NCBI GenBank assembly: GCA_018815245.1
Contig: JAHIXK010000011.1
Coordinates: 496,001-560,000, forward strand
Source of the DNA: Gammaproteobacteria bacterium
Lineage (GTDB): Bacteria > Pseudomonadota > Gammaproteobacteria > Burkholderiales > Burkholderiaceae_B
Direction of reading: 5' to 3'
DNA: 64,000 bases
The position numbers were made by a program, and so were the translations under genes. A model generated the notes under the pieces. The model saw nothing but the letters and a program-made list of their open reading frames with translations. It was not told where the DNA came from and searched no databases. Shown piece after piece: positions 45,454 to 54,857 of this stretch; the first letter of the stretch is position 1, and every line of letters begins with the position of its first letter.

Positions 45454-45864
45454 ATGATTGAGGATATTCTGGGTTTGGGTTGTGACATTCTTGAAGTCGA
45501 GAGGCTTGAGAATTTGCTGCGCAAAGGGCGGGAAAGCTTTATCAAACGGGTGCTGACCACAACTGAAATTGCGGAATATGAACGCAGAGCGGATAAATCG
45601 GCCATTCGTGGCACGCTGTACATTGCGACCCGGTACTGTGCCAAGGAGGCGTTTGCCAAGGCAATGGGCACAGGTGTAGGCGAGCATTTTTCTTTTCAGG
45701 ATTTGTCGGTGTTGAATCAGGGCAGCGGGCAACCCATTTTGGTCTATTCCGAAAAATTGACGCTTTGGCTAGAATCAAAACGGGCTTTTGCTCACGTGTC
45801 GATCAGCGATGAACAAAATTATGCAATGTCAACGGTTATTTTGTATTCAAAAACAATAAGTTAA
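45454..45864 (+). CDS. acpS: Holo-ACP synthase AcpS
   Basis: Transfers 4'-phosphopantetheine from CoA to Ser 37 of AcpP. 136 residues from ATG at 45454, where the family begins (ILGLGCDILEVERLE). The RYCAKEAFAKAMGTG motif with catalytic Glu/Lys is near 60-75. AGGTGG precedes the start. Earlier in-frame codons overlap pdxJ. Confidence 0.95.
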   Translation: MIEDILGLGCDILEVERLENLLRKGRESFIKRVLTTTEIAEYERRADKSAIRGTLYIATRYCAKEAFAKAMGTGVGEHFSFQDLSVLNQGSGQPILVYSEKLTLWLESKRAFAHVSISDEQNYAMSTVILYSKTIS

Positions 45865-45883
45865 ACAAAGGAATTTATTCTTC

Positions 45884-46909
45884 ATGCTAGGTCCATTCAT
45901 TGTTGGTTTGACGGGTTTGACTTTGTCATCAGAGGATATTGTTCGAATTCAAAATCCTGCTGTTGGTGGGCTTATTCTTTTCACAAGAAACTTTGAAAGC
46001 AAGGCACAGCTTATTGATTTGGTGGAATCCATCCGTGCAAACGGTGGGGAAAATAAACCAGTTTTCGTTGATCATGAAGGTGGTCGTGTTCAGCGGTTCC
46101 GCGAGGGGTTCACGGCGATACCATCGATGCGGCAAATCGGCCAAAGGGCTGAAGTGGACTTTGACGATGCGGTATCGCTTGCGCGCGAAGCGGGCTTTGT
46201 GATGGCTGCCGAGCTTCGGGCCTGCGGTATTGACATGAGCTTTGCACCGGTTTTGGATCTGGACTGGGGCAACAGCGAGATCATCGGTGATCGTTCCTTC
46301 GGGCAGGACGCCCGCATGGTGGCCCGCCTGTCAGCCGCGTTGATGAATGGCATGATGCTGGCTGGTATGCAGGCTTGTGGCAAACACTTTCCGGGCCATG
46401 GTTGGGTGAAACAGGACAGCCACTTGGCCTTGCCACATGACCCTCGCCCCTTGAATGATATTTTGAAGGTCGATGCGCTGCCGTACCAATTGAATTCCAC
46501 GCTGAACATGGCCAGTATCATGCCGGCGCATGTGGTTTATTCGGAAGTTGATTCTCGGCCAGCCTGCTTTTCCAGTTTCTGGATTCAGGAAGTGCTGCGA
46601 GTGAAGTTCAGTTTTGATGGTGCGGTGATCAGCGACGATCTGGACATGGTGGGGGCGCACGGAGTGGGCGACATTCGTGCCCGCGCAAGTGCAGCCCTGC
46701 AAGCAGGATGCGATGCGGTGTTGGTTTGCAATAACTTCGACGACATGGATACTTTGGTGAATAACCCAGTGCCAGAGGTGCATGAAAACAGGGAAGTGCG
46801 AGACCGCCGTTTAAGTCGCCTGTTGTCGGGGCCATTGCTGGATTGGACCAGCCTGCGTCAAACCTACATGTATCAAGCCGCGATCGACCGAATTACCAGC
46901 CTTTGTTAA
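45884..46909 (+). CDS. nagZ: Beta-N-acetylhexosaminidase NagZ
   Basis: Cytoplasmic glycosidase (family GH3) that removes GlcNAc from recycled muropeptides. 341 residues. Seen: FVDHEGGRVQRFR, APVLDLD, GDRSFG, KHFPGHG with the following QDSH loop carrying catalytic Asp and His, and VISDDLDM with the nucleophile Asp. The usual VTADSH reads WVKQDSH. Last gene of the lepA operon. Confidence 0.96.
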   Translation: MLGPFIVGLTGLTLSSEDIVRIQNPAVGGLILFTRNFESKAQLIDLVESIRANGGENKPVFVDHEGGRVQRFREGFTAIPSMRQIGQRAEVDFDDAVSLAREAGFVMAAELRACGIDMSFAPVLDLDWGNSEIIGDRSFGQDARMVARLSAALMNGMMLAGMQACGKHFPGHGWVKQDSHLALPHDPRPLNDILKVDALPYQLNSTLNMASIMPAHVVYSEVDSRPACFSSFWIQEVLRVKFSFDGAVISDDLDMVGAHGVGDIRARASAALQAGCDAVLVCNNFDDMDTLVNNPVPEVHENREVRDRRLSRLLSGPLLDWTSLRQTYMYQAAIDRITSLC

Positions 46910-46913
46910 AAAA

Positions 46914-46945
46914 AGCCGTCAGTTTATAAAACTGGCGGCTTTTTT
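46914..46945. terminator. Bidirectional terminator between nagZ and the parvulin gene
   Basis: AGCCGTCAGTTT (46914-46925) pairs with AAACTGGCGGCT (46929-46940), one G-U, loop ATA, with A-run before and T5 after. Serves both converging genes. Confidence 0.92.
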
Positions 46946-46958
46946 ACACTCTCGCAAT

Positions 46959-47741
46959 TTACTTGACCTTGGCGCTTGAAAGCAACTTGCCTTGGTACTC
47001 TTCCCACTTGTCGTTGATCATTTTCTGTTCAAGCTGTGGGCGAATTTCGTCGAGCTTGGGTGGTGTGGCTTCACGGGTGTCGGCCAACAAAATAACGTGG
47101 TAACCGAACTGGCTTTTCACGGGTGTTTTGGTGAACTCGCCTTTCTTCAGACCAACCATGGCTTGCGAAAATTCTGGCACAAAGCTGTTGGGGTTGGCCC
47201 AGTCAAGGTCGCCACCATTGGGCGCAGAACCGGGGTCTTTGGATTGGGCTTTGGCCAGGTCTTCAAACTTTCCGCCTTTGCCCAGTTTGTCGATGATGGC
47301 TTTGGCTTCTTCTTCCTTTTCCACCAAAATATGGCTTGCACGGTATTCGCTGCCACCCATCATTTGCGCAATTTTCGCATAGGCGTCTTGCACTTCTTTG
47401 TCGGTCAGTTTGGTGTTTTTGTAGAAGTCTTCGCGAAGTGCGTTGGCCAAAATGGCCTGGTTCATCATTTGCACCTGGTATTTCACTTCGGGCGCGCTGC
47501 CCAAGCCTTTTTTCACGGCTTCCTGCTTCATCACTTCCTGATTGATCAGTTCTTGACGAATGGTGGCGCGCATTTCAGGCGAGGCGGCTTGACCGCGCTT
47601 TTCCTGCTCGGCCATGATGAAGTCGACCAAAGCGCTGGGAATGGACTGGCCATTCACCACTGCGGCGTTTTGAGCATAAACAGGGTTGCCCAGAACCAAT
47701 GCGGCGGCCAGACAAGTTGCTTTCAGTGTGGTTTTCAACAT
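46959..47741 (-). CDS. Periplasmic parvulin-type peptidyl-prolyl isomerase
   Basis: Secreted folding factor, 260 residues. Signal peptide residues 1-23 (cleavage after PVYA). A SurA/PrsA-like N-terminal helical part, then one rotamase domain (about 128-225) with ASHILVEKEEEA, LDWANPNSFVPEFSQAM and TPVKSQFGYHVI. Resembles the Par-type proteins of Bordetella and Burkholderia that help outer-membrane protein folding. Confidence 0.92.
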   Translation of the reverse strand: MLKTTLKATCLAAALVLGNPVYAQNAAVVNGQSIPSALVDFIMAEQEKRGQAASPEMRATIRQELINQEVMKQEAVKKGLGSAPEVKYQVQMMNQAILANALREDFYKNTKLTDKEVQDAYAKIAQMMGGSEYRASHILVEKEEEAKAIIDKLGKGGKFEDLAKAQSKDPGSAPNGGDLDWANPNSFVPEFSQAMVGLKKGEFTKTPVKSQFGYHVILLADTREATPPKLDEIRPQLEQKMINDKWEEYQGKLLSSAKVK

Positions 47742-47782
47742 AACAAAATAACCTTGTGTCTCAATGAGTTAATACGTGGGCT

Positions 47783-48055
47783 CTAGCTGGCGTCTTCAGT
47801 AGTGTCCTCAGCGGCATCGATTGCCAAAGCGTGGATTTCTTGTTTCATCCATTCTGCCAAAGCATCATACACGAGACGATGGCGCGCTAAGGTTCTCAAA
47901 CCGTTGAACCGGGCAGACTTCAATTTCACCCGGTAGTGCCGGCCACCTGACTTTGCACCTTCATGCCCGGCATGCAGGTGCGATTCGTCAATCACTTCTA
48001 CTTCGGCGCTTAGCGTAGTTTCCAGGCGCTTTTTGATGTCTTCACTGGTGACCAT
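47783..48055 (-). CDS. BolA-family protein
   Basis: Small Fe-S-trafficking or regulatory protein that partners monothiol glutaredoxin. 90 residues from ATG at 48055, since the BolA fold begins SEDIKKRLETTL; conserved HLHAGHEGAKSGGRHYRVKL and the LARHRLVYDAL helix. Starts 4 bases after the yciB stop. It usually sits next to yciB and a parvulin gene in betaproteobacteria, as here. Confidence 0.92.
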   Translation of the reverse strand: MVTSEDIKKRLETTLSAEVEVIDESHLHAGHEGAKSGGRHYRVKLKSARFNGLRTLARHRLVYDALAEWMKQEIHALAIDAAEDTTEDAS

Positions 48056-48059
48056 GCTG

Positions 48060-48695
48060 TTACTTGGCCTCGCTGCTGTTCTCATTGGCTTGCTTCATGT
48101 GTTTGGACATGTAGAAACCTTGCCCGAATACAAATACCAACGTTGCCCCCAGGGAGCCAAACAATTTGAAATCGACCCACACGTCTGTTGAGAACGAGTA
48201 GGCAACCAAGATGTTCAAAACGGCCATGGTTACAAAAAAGCCTACCCAGGCCCACAATAAATTAACCCAGACGTGTCGTGGCAATTCAACCTGCCCTTTC
48301 ATCATCATTTCAATGGGGTTGCGTTTGAACGCATGGGCAATCAAGAAGCCGGCCGCCATGGCCAGATAAAGTACGGTGGGTTTCCATTTGATGAAGGTTT
48401 CGTTTTGCAGAATCAGTGTTGCACCACCGAACACGGCAATCAGTACCAAGCCTATCCACTGCATGTTTTCTACTTTCTTGCCAGTGGCTTTCTGGTAAAC
48501 AATTTGCAGCACGGTGGCCGCAATGGCGACCACGGTGGCCAGCAAAATGGGCAGCTGGGCTGTTTGTACTTCGGCATTGGAAATGCTGCCCAAAATGGGC
48601 TGCAAGATGGATTGGGCTTGTTCGGGATTGCTGCCGGCCCACTTGAAGCTGACAAAAAACAGAACAATTGGAAGGAAATCGAGTAACAGTTTCAT
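48060..48695 (-). CDS. yciB: Inner-membrane spanning protein YciB (septation protein A)
   Basis: Polytopic inner-membrane protein implicated in cell-envelope integrity and division. 211 residues, usually about 180, with a longer polar C-terminus. Begins MKLLLDFLPIVLFFVSFKW, the family signature; five helices are apparent. NLLWAWVGFF and FFVTMAVLNILVAY are also conserved. Confidence 0.94.
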   Translation of the reverse strand: MKLLLDFLPIVLFFVSFKWAGSNPEQAQSILQPILGSISNAEVQTAQLPILLATVVAIAATVLQIVYQKATGKKVENMQWIGLVLIAVFGGATLILQNETFIKWKPTVLYLAMAAGFLIAHAFKRNPIEMMMKGQVELPRHVWVNLLWAWVGFFVTMAVLNILVAYSFSTDVWVDFKLFGSLGATLVFVFGQGFYMSKHMKQANENSSEAK

Positions 48696-48703
48696 GGGTT
48701 TGT

Positions 48704-49117
48704 TTATGCCGAGGAATCGGACGCAAAGGGTTCAAAGGCCAGGCTGACCGAGTTGATGCAATACCGCAGGCCCGTTGGCGCTGGCCCGTCTTCAAAGACG
48801 TGGCCCAAATGCGAATCACATATTTTACATGTCACTTCTGTGCGGATCATCCCGTGGCTGCGGTCTGTGTGTTCTTCAATGTTGTCTGGGTTCAATGGCG
48901 CGAAGTAACTGGGCCAGCCACAACCGGAATCGAATTTGGTGTCGGAGGCAAACAAGGGTGTTTTGCAGCAAATGCAGCGATAAATTCCCGGTTCATGGTG
49001 ATCCCAGTATTGGCCAGTGAAAGCCCGTTCCGTGCCTTTTTTTCGGGTCACTTCAAAGCTGGTGGGTGTTAGTTCTTCACGCCACTGGGCTTCGGTCTTG
49101 GTTGTTTTTTCAGCCAT
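48704..49117 (-). CDS. msrB: Peptide-methionine (R)-S-oxide reductase MsrB
   Basis: Repairs oxidised methionine in proteins. 137 residues, cytoplasmic. Catalytic Cys in RYCINSVSL (about 123); zinc site CICC (about 50-53) and CKIC (about 97-100). Begins in the typical [19 protein letters not shown]. Eight bases before yciB and 12 after selO; the pairing with selO fits a shared redox theme. Confidence 0.96.
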   Translation of the reverse strand: MAEKTTKTEAQWREELTPTSFEVTRKKGTERAFTGQYWDHHEPGIYRCICCKTPLFASDTKFDSGCGWPSYFAPLNPDNIEEHTDRSHGMIRTEVTCKICDSHLGHVFEDGPAPTGLRYCINSVSLAFEPFASDSSA

Positions 49118-49129
49118 TTACGTGTTTCC

Positions 49130-50656
49130 TTAAGATGAACAGCTCAGTACCAGCGTTTTGGCCCAGTCGGGCGGCTCGCTTGTGTATTTTGGCACCAGTT
49201 TTTCCGCTGTATACGGGTCAGACAAGGCTTGGTATAAACGGTTCACTTCAGTGAAGTCGCCTTTTTGTGCCTGTTCTATGGAATTTTGCAACAAGTGGTT
49301 TCGCAGTACAAAAGCAGGGTTGGTGCGGTCAAGCCGCGCGCGCCAAACGCCAGGTTCATCTGGGGTTTGGCCTGCAAGCGCAAGCCATTGTCCAAGCCAC
49401 GTTTGGGCGTTGCTCACTTGTGCTTCATCGCCCAATGCCAGTGGAAAGAACGGGCTTTGCTGCCAGGCTGCGAAATTCCCGGCAACACTGGCAGTTGGGT
49501 TTAGTGCTGACAGCGAACGGAAAAACCGGGTGAAATCCAGCGTGTGTTCGTGCATGAATTTCAGGGTGTTTTCGATCAGTGTGTCCACTGCCTCGCCACG
49601 TTCTGCCGGCAAACCAAGCTTGCTTGCAAACAGGGCGCTGTGCCGGGCGTGGAAGGCATCTGCAAAACCATCCAGCAGGTTTTGCAAGGTTTCTTTGCTG
49701 TCGGGCACCAAAGGGCTTATGGCCTGTGCCAGTGCATAGAGGTTCCAGTGCGCTATGCGTGGCTGGTTGCGGTAGCTGTAGCGTCCTTGGTGGTCGGAAT
49801 GGTTGCAAATATGGTCAATGTCGAAGCCATCGATAAAACCATAGGGGCCGTAGTCGATGGTCAATCCGAGCAAGCTCATGTTGTCGGTGTTCATCACCCC
49901 GTGGCAAAAGCCCACGGCCTGCCACTGCGCCACCATGTGTGCTGTTCGTTCGATTACCAGGCCAAGCCATTGCAGCAGGCCTTGATGGAAGCTGTTGGCG
50001 GTGTCGCCCAAGTCAATTTCCGGGTGGTGTTGCTCAATGTGCCAGGTCAACAGGTTACGCAGCGCATCCAGTTGATTGGTGTAGCAGAAAAATTCTGCGT
50101 GCCCGAAGCGCAAGAAGCTTTCGCTGACGCGGCATACCACGGCGGCGGTTTCGGTGGTTTCGCGAAACACGGGGTCGGCACTGGCGGTCAGGCTGAGCGC
50201 GCGCGTGGTGGGTATACCCAAGGCGTGCATGGCTTCAGAGGCCAGGTATTCGCGAATCGATGAGCGAAGCACAGCGCGACCATCGGCATGGCGGGAATAG
50301 GGTGTTTGGCCTGCACCTTTCAGTTGCATTTGCCGGTACTGTTTGCCTTTGCGCACCTCGGCGAGTAGCAGTGCCCGTCCGTCGCCCAGTTGCGGTACAA
50401 ACACGCCAAACTGGTGGCCGCAATACACACTGGCGCGGCTGGCGTAGCCCGGCCATGGGGTGTTGCCGCTCAGCACATCAATGCCCGGCTTGCTGGCAAG
50501 TTGATCTGCATTCAAGCCAATTTCAGTGGCCAATTGCGCATTCAAATGCAGCAAAGCCGGTTCGGTTCGCAGCGGTGTGGCGGGTACTTCGGCAAGATAA
50601 GGGGCGCCCAAACTTGCGTATTCCTGAACCAAAATAGAATCGTGGTTATGAAACAA
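49130..50656 (-). CDS. selO: Protein adenylyltransferase SelO (YdiU)
   Basis: Pseudokinase-fold enzyme that AMPylates proteins during oxidative stress. 508 residues. Seen: YCGHQFGVFVPQLGDGRA, KGAGQTPYSRHADGRAVLRSSIREYL, GVMNTDNMSLLGLTIDYGPYGF and the NPAFVLRNHL segment. The protein ends SCSS, with Cys three residues from the end, where eukaryotic SelO has selenocysteine. Divergent from the acyl-CoA synthetase gene. Confidence 0.95.
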   Translation of the reverse strand: MFHNHDSILVQEYASLGAPYLAEVPATPLRTEPALLHLNAQLATEIGLNADQLASKPGIDVLSGNTPWPGYASRASVYCGHQFGVFVPQLGDGRALLLAEVRKGKQYRQMQLKGAGQTPYSRHADGRAVLRSSIREYLASEAMHALGIPTTRALSLTASADPVFRETTETAAVVCRVSESFLRFGHAEFFCYTNQLDALRNLLTWHIEQHHPEIDLGDTANSFHQGLLQWLGLVIERTAHMVAQWQAVGFCHGVMNTDNMSLLGLTIDYGPYGFIDGFDIDHICNHSDHQGRYSYRNQPRIAHWNLYALAQAISPLVPDSKETLQNLLDGFADAFHARHSALFASKLGLPAERGEAVDTLIENTLKFMHEHTLDFTRFFRSLSALNPTASVAGNFAAWQQSPFFPLALGDEAQVSNAQTWLGQWLALAGQTPDEPGVWRARLDRTNPAFVLRNHLLQNSIEQAQKGDFTEVNRLYQALSDPYTAEKLVPKYTSEPPDWAKTLVLSCSS

Positions 50657-50752
50657 AGGGTGGTCCTGCAGTATAGTTTCGATAAAACAACACTACCATT
50701 GTAGTCGGGTAACACACGAGAACAAACAATTGAGCTGGAGGAGAGAGCGCAA

Positions 50753-52390
50753 ATGCAAAGTTTGATGATGAATATGCCACTGTTGATTTCATCGGTGATG
50801 GAACACGCAGAACGGCACCACCCACATGGTGAAATTGTGTCGCGCCGCACTGAAGGCGACATACATCGAACAAGCTACGGGCAAGTGGCCAGGCGTGCCA
50901 AGAAGTTGGCCAACACGTTGACCGCGCTTGGCGTAGGGCAGGGCGAGAACATTGCCACACTGGCCTGGAACGGCTACCGCCACGTGGAAATTTATTATGC
51001 GGTGTCGGGTATGGGGGCGGTTGTACACACGCTGAACCCGCGCCTGTTTCCCGAGCAGTTGGTGTACATCATCAACCACGCCAAAGACACCATGGTGTTT
51101 TTTGACAGTACTTTTGCACCGCTGGTGAAAGCAATTGCACCAGCGTGCCCCACGGTGAAACGTTGGGTGCAAATGTGCGATGAAGTTGCAATGCCCGTAG
51201 AAGCGGCGGTTGATGGCTGCCTGAATTACGAGGCCTTGATCAAAGATGCTTCGGACCAATACGTGTGGCCGCAACTGGATGAAAATGCGGCCTCGGGTCT
51301 GTGTTACACATCGGGCACCACCGGCAACCCCAAGGGGGCTTTGTATTCTCACCGTTCAACTGTGCTGCATGCCATGGCGGCCTGCACGCCTGATGCGCTG
51401 GGCTTAAGCAGCCGCGATACGATTTTGCCTGTCGTGCCCATGTTTCACGTCAATGCATGGGGTATTCCGTACATTGCAGCCATTACTGGCGCAAAAATGG
51501 TGATGCCCGGTGCCGCTTTGGATGGCGCATCTATTTACGAGTTGCTGGAAAGCGAGAAGGTGAACTTCTCGGCTGGCGTGCCCACGGTTTGGCTGGGCCT
51601 GTTGAACCACGTGCAGCAAAACGGTTTGAAATTCAGCCACTTCAACCGCACGGTGATTGGTGGCTCTGCGGCACCGGAGGCAATGATCAAAGCCTTGAAC
51701 GGTTTGGGTGTGGAAGTGATTCACGCCTGGGGCATGACCGAGCTTTCACCGCTGGGTACCGTGTGCCGTTTGAAGTCGCAGCACCTTGATTTGCCGCTGG
51801 AAGACAAACAGAAAATCATGCAGAAGCAGGGCACTGCGATTTTCGGTGTGGACATGAAGATTGTTAGCGACGATGGTGAGGAGTTGCCTTGGGATGGCGA
51901 GGCCTTTGGCGATTTGCTGGTGCGCGGGCACTGGGTGATCGACAGTTACTATGGTGGTGAAGGCGGTAAAGCATTCAGCATCGACAAAGATGGCAAAAAG
52001 TGGTTTGCCACGGGCGATGTGTCGAAGATTGACCGCGAAGGTTTTATGCAGATTACGGACCGAAGTAAAGACGTGATCAAGTCGGGCGGGGAGTGGATCA
52101 GTTCCATTGAGCTGGAGAACGTGGCCATGGCCCACCCTGCGGTGCATGAAGCTGCGGTTATTTCTGTGTACCACCCGAAGTGGGATGAGCGCCCCTTGCT
52201 GGTGGTGGTGCGCAAACCGGGTGTGGACGTAAGCAAGGAAGAATTGCTGAATTTCTATGAAGGCAAAGTGGCCAAATATTGTTTGCCCAACGATGTGGCG
52301 TTTGTGGATGAATTGCCCCACACCGCTACTGGTAAAATCCAGAAATTGAAATTGCGTGAGCAGTTCAAGGACTATAAGTTACCAAATTGA
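50753..52390 (+). CDS. Acyl-CoA synthetase (AMP-binding, medium/long-chain type)
   Basis: Activates a fatty or aryl acid to its CoA ester via an acyl-adenylate. 545 residues. P-loop-like [17 protein letters not shown] (about 184-200), [13 protein letters not shown], the [13 protein letters not shown] hinge and the C-terminal Lys in [15 protein letters not shown]. Substrate is not readable. GGAGGAG precedes the ATG. A short palindrome ACTAC-CATT-GTAGT at 50692-50705 in the divergent region may be an operator. Confidence 0.9.
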   Translation: MQSLMMNMPLLISSVMEHAERHHPHGEIVSRRTEGDIHRTSYGQVARRAKKLANTLTALGVGQGENIATLAWNGYRHVEIYYAVSGMGAVVHTLNPRLFPEQLVYIINHAKDTMVFFDSTFAPLVKAIAPACPTVKRWVQMCDEVAMPVEAAVDGCLNYEALIKDASDQYVWPQLDENAASGLCYTSGTTGNPKGALYSHRSTVLHAMAACTPDALGLSSRDTILPVVPMFHVNAWGIPYIAAITGAKMVMPGAALDGASIYELLESEKVNFSAGVPTVWLGLLNHVQQNGLKFSHFNRTVIGGSAAPEAMIKALNGLGVEVIHAWGMTELSPLGTVCRLKSQHLDLPLEDKQKIMQKQGTAIFGVDMKIVSDDGEELPWDGEAFGDLLVRGHWVIDSYYGGEGGKAFSIDKDGKKWFATGDVSKIDREGFMQITDRSKDVIKSGGEWISSIELENVAMAHPAVHEAAVISVYHPKWDERPLLVVVRKPGVDVSKEELLNFYEGKVAKYCLPNDVAFVDELPHTATGKIQKLKLREQFKDYKLPN

Positions 52391-52398
52391 GGAATTTA

Positions 52399-52701
52399 AT
52401 GATCAAGCACATCGTATTTTGGCAGTTGAAAGACGAGGCCCTTGGCAACACCAAGGCCCAGAACATGGAACTGGTAAAGGAAAAGTTGATGGCCTGCGCC
52501 AACATCGTGCCTGGCATGGTGGACTTTGAAGTAGGCCTGGGAGGCAAGGGCCTGGAGTGCACGTATGACGTGGCCTTGTATTCAACATTCGAGAACAAGG
52601 CCGCACTGGATGCTTATCAGGTTCACCCCCAGCACGAAGCCGTTAAAGGCCTGATTGGTGAAGTTCGTAGTGCACGCCAATGTATGGACTACGAGGTGTA
52701 A
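52399..52701 (+). CDS. Dabb (stress-responsive alpha/beta-barrel) protein
   Basis: 100 residues from ATG at 52399, with GAGGA upstream. Begins IKHIVFWQLKDEA and has VPGMVDFEVG and YDVALYSTFENKAALDAYQVHPQH, the Dabb pattern. Small dimeric fold; function in bacteria unknown. Follows the acyl-CoA synthetase by 8 bases, so it is probably co-transcribed, and its end overlaps the converging NRDE gene by 13 bases. Confidence 0.9.
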   Translation: MIKHIVFWQLKDEALGNTKAQNMELVKEKLMACANIVPGMVDFEVGLGGKGLECTYDVALYSTFENKAALDAYQVHPQHEAVKGLIGEVRSARQCMDYEV

Positions 52702-53510
52702 GGCAAATTGGGGGGCAAGGGTATTTCAAACCGTTGCCGCCCAGTTTCATTTCCAGCCGTGTCGAAAGTAATTTCAGTGAAATGAACAGTGTGGTGGCTG
52801 TCGAGCAACATGATTGCACTGGAACGGGTGCCGTAAAGTGGCGAAATTATTTTTACGGCAGACAACATTTTTTCCCATTCATAGGGCACGCCTGTGCTGG
52901 GCAATTCAGCGTCGTCGGCCAAGCCAGTGTGGTCAAGCAGCTTGAGCAGTGATTGCTCAAATTTCTGTAATTCGACAGGGCTGGAAATTGACTTTTCAAT
53001 TTCGCCCAACAACCCTTCTTTCAAACGGCGGGACTTCGGCCAGGGTGCGTCCAGATGCCCGTTGGACAATGTGTGAATACCTTGCCGCAACGCCGATGAA
53101 AATGGAAAATCATTGTTCAACCGCAAGCCTTGGTTGCTGGTGCAGCGCAAGGCCAGTAAGCCCAGGTTGCCGTGGATCAGGTTAAACCCAGCGTAGTGCA
53201 CTGATTCCGCTTCGCTTGGTCCGTGCACGTTTTGTATTGCATTGACCACCAGTGCGCCGCGCGAGGGTGCAGCGCCGGGCATATTCAGTGTGCTGTTGCG
53301 CACATTGGTCAACAGCGCGAATTCGGCGTTGCTGCCCACACCCAGCCAGGTACCGCCCGACAGCAGGTCTTTGCCTGCATACAGGGTGCCTGCTTCAAGT
53401 TCCCAGGCATGCAATGGCGCAGTGGGGCGATCATGAAATTCATCCCGATTGGCCAAACAAATAAACGGGAAATCAGGGTGTGCGTCAATGGCAACTGCTG
53501 CTAGGCACAT
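52689..53510 (-). CDS. NRDE/TANGO2-family protein
   Basis: 273 residues. Begins Met-Cys, with Cys 2 the expected N-terminal-nucleophile residue, and has the namesake NRDE at 21-24, followed by GGTWLGVG and FALLTNVRN. Linked in eukaryotes to heme and lipid handling; bacterial role unclear. Overlaps the DUF4936 gene by 10 bases and the Dabb gene by 13. Confidence 0.92.
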   Translation of the reverse strand: MCLAAVAIDAHPDFPFICLANRDEFHDRPTAPLHAWELEAGTLYAGKDLLSGGTWLGVGSNAEFALLTNVRNSTLNMPGAAPSRGALVVNAIQNVHGPSEAESVHYAGFNLIHGNLGLLALRCTSNQGLRLNNDFPFSSALRQGIHTLSNGHLDAPWPKSRRLKEGLLGEIEKSISSPVELQKFEQSLLKLLDHTGLADDAELPSTGVPYEWEKMLSAVKIISPLYGTRSSAIMLLDSHHTVHFTEITFDTAGNETGRQRFEIPLPPNLPYTS

Positions 53511-53815
53511 GGGCTGAAAACCTCGCTGAACACCTCAACATGGCGGCTGGGCGCATTTGCAAAACCTGCAAAACAATGCACCGCCAGCTGTTCAATTTGT
53601 ACGCTGAGTTCTGCAACCTGCGTTGCATGTTGTGCAGCAGGCTGAATCACCTCCATCAAGGTGAAATAGGGTTTGTCGGCTTCTTCGCGTTGGAATAATT
53701 TACCTTGCCCCAAGCCCTGCTGCTGAACCAATTTCATCAACTTTGTTGCGCACGCCAAGCCCAAGGCAATGTCGGCGTTCGGGATGCGGTAGTAGATGAA
53801 CAACTGACATGTCAT
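53501..53815 (-). CDS. DUF4936 family protein
   Basis: 104 residues from ATG at 53815, overlapping the ygfZ stop by ATGA; the longer frame upstream is antisense-like. Begins CQLFIYYRIPNADIALG and has a TLMEVIQP segment, the DUF4936 pattern seen next to ygfZ in Burkholderiales. Function unknown. Confidence 0.82.
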   Translation of the reverse strand: MTCQLFIYYRIPNADIALGLACATKLMKLVQQQGLGQGKLFQREEADKPYFTLMEVIQPAAQHATQVAELSVQIEQLAVHCFAGFANAPSRHVEVFSEVFSPCA

Positions 53816-54714
53816 GGTTCGAACACATTGCCTTTCTGGTGTACATCGTAGGGCGGTGACTGCACTTGCAGGCGGGCCTCGCCTGCATCGCTTTTGACCG
53901 CGAATTGGGCACCGGCCTGTTCGGCATCCGCCACGGTCAGTTCCACCAGCAAATATTGCTGCTTGTTGAAGTTTACTGAGGTTGCAACAACGCCGGCGGG
54001 CTCGTTTTCCTTGCCACTTAACCACACGTCTTGCCCTGCGGTTACGGGAATTGAATCAGCCGCAGTGGCCTGAAAAACCCGTCGTTTCACTTTGCCCAAA
54101 TAGTGACTGCGCGCCACGATTTCCTGCCCTGGGTAACACCCCTTGCTGAAACTGACCCCGCCCACCAAATCAAAGTTGATCGCTTGCGGCACAAACATTT
54201 CCACCGTGGCTTGCGACACATACGCAATGCCCAGTTGTTGCAAGGCTTGTTCAAAGGCGTCATCACCTTCGGTCTGAGCCGGGGGTGAATCACTGGCCAG
54301 CAATTGAATGCCGGGGGTAATGCCGTGTATGGAACGCAAGCTGGCGGTTGCATTGCCCTGTTCGTCCCATTGCACGCGCATGGGGGCCATCAGGCCTGAA
54401 TCGGCCAGAAAAGCCAGTTGGTATTCAGCCGAGCAATCGCGTACCTTGCATTTGCTGCGCAATACAAACATGCCAAGGCGCTTTACCAGTGCAGGCACGG
54501 TTTCCTTGCGGCACATCAGCAACACTTGCTGGCCACGGCGCATCACGAAAAAACTGCCTAGTAAACGGCCCTTTGCGGTGCAAAGCCCGGCCATGCGGAG
54601 CTGGCTTTCAGCCATGCCAGCCACGTCGTTGCTAAGCTGTGATTGAAGAAAAGTTACTGCGTCGTCTCCGTCCACGCCAATGACGCCCCAACGCGATAAA
54701 AACTGTGCAGTCAT
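53812..54714 (-). CDS. ygfZ: Folate-binding Fe-S repair protein YgfZ
   Basis: Tetrahydrofolate-dependent protein helping maintain Fe-S enzymes such as MiaB. 300 residues from ATG at 54714; earlier codons have no support. Seen: GVDGDDAVTFLQSQLSND near the N-terminus and the signature SKGCYPGQEIVARSHYLGK carrying the functional Cys. Divergent from mltG, a common betaproteobacterial order. Confidence 0.95.
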   Translation of the reverse strand: MTAQFLSRWGVIGVDGDDAVTFLQSQLSNDVAGMAESQLRMAGLCTAKGRLLGSFFVMRRGQQVLLMCRKETVPALVKRLGMFVLRSKCKVRDCSAEYQLAFLADSGLMAPMRVQWDEQGNATASLRSIHGITPGIQLLASDSPPAQTEGDDAFEQALQQLGIAYVSQATVEMFVPQAINFDLVGGVSFSKGCYPGQEIVARSHYLGKVKRRVFQATAADSIPVTAGQDVWLSGKENEPAGVVATSVNFNKQQYLLVELTVADAEQAGAQFAVKSDAGEARLQVQSPPYDVHQKGNVFEP

Positions 54715-54857
54715 GTTCAAATCCTTTGTGTCCAGTGAAACAAACCCCGCAGCAGCGAATCTGAAAAAGATTCCCGCTATCATATTAGGCCAATTTCCAT
54801 ATTGTAGTGGCATCTGGTAAGGTCTCGCCTTCCAGCAACTCAAGGTGAAGCAAAGTC

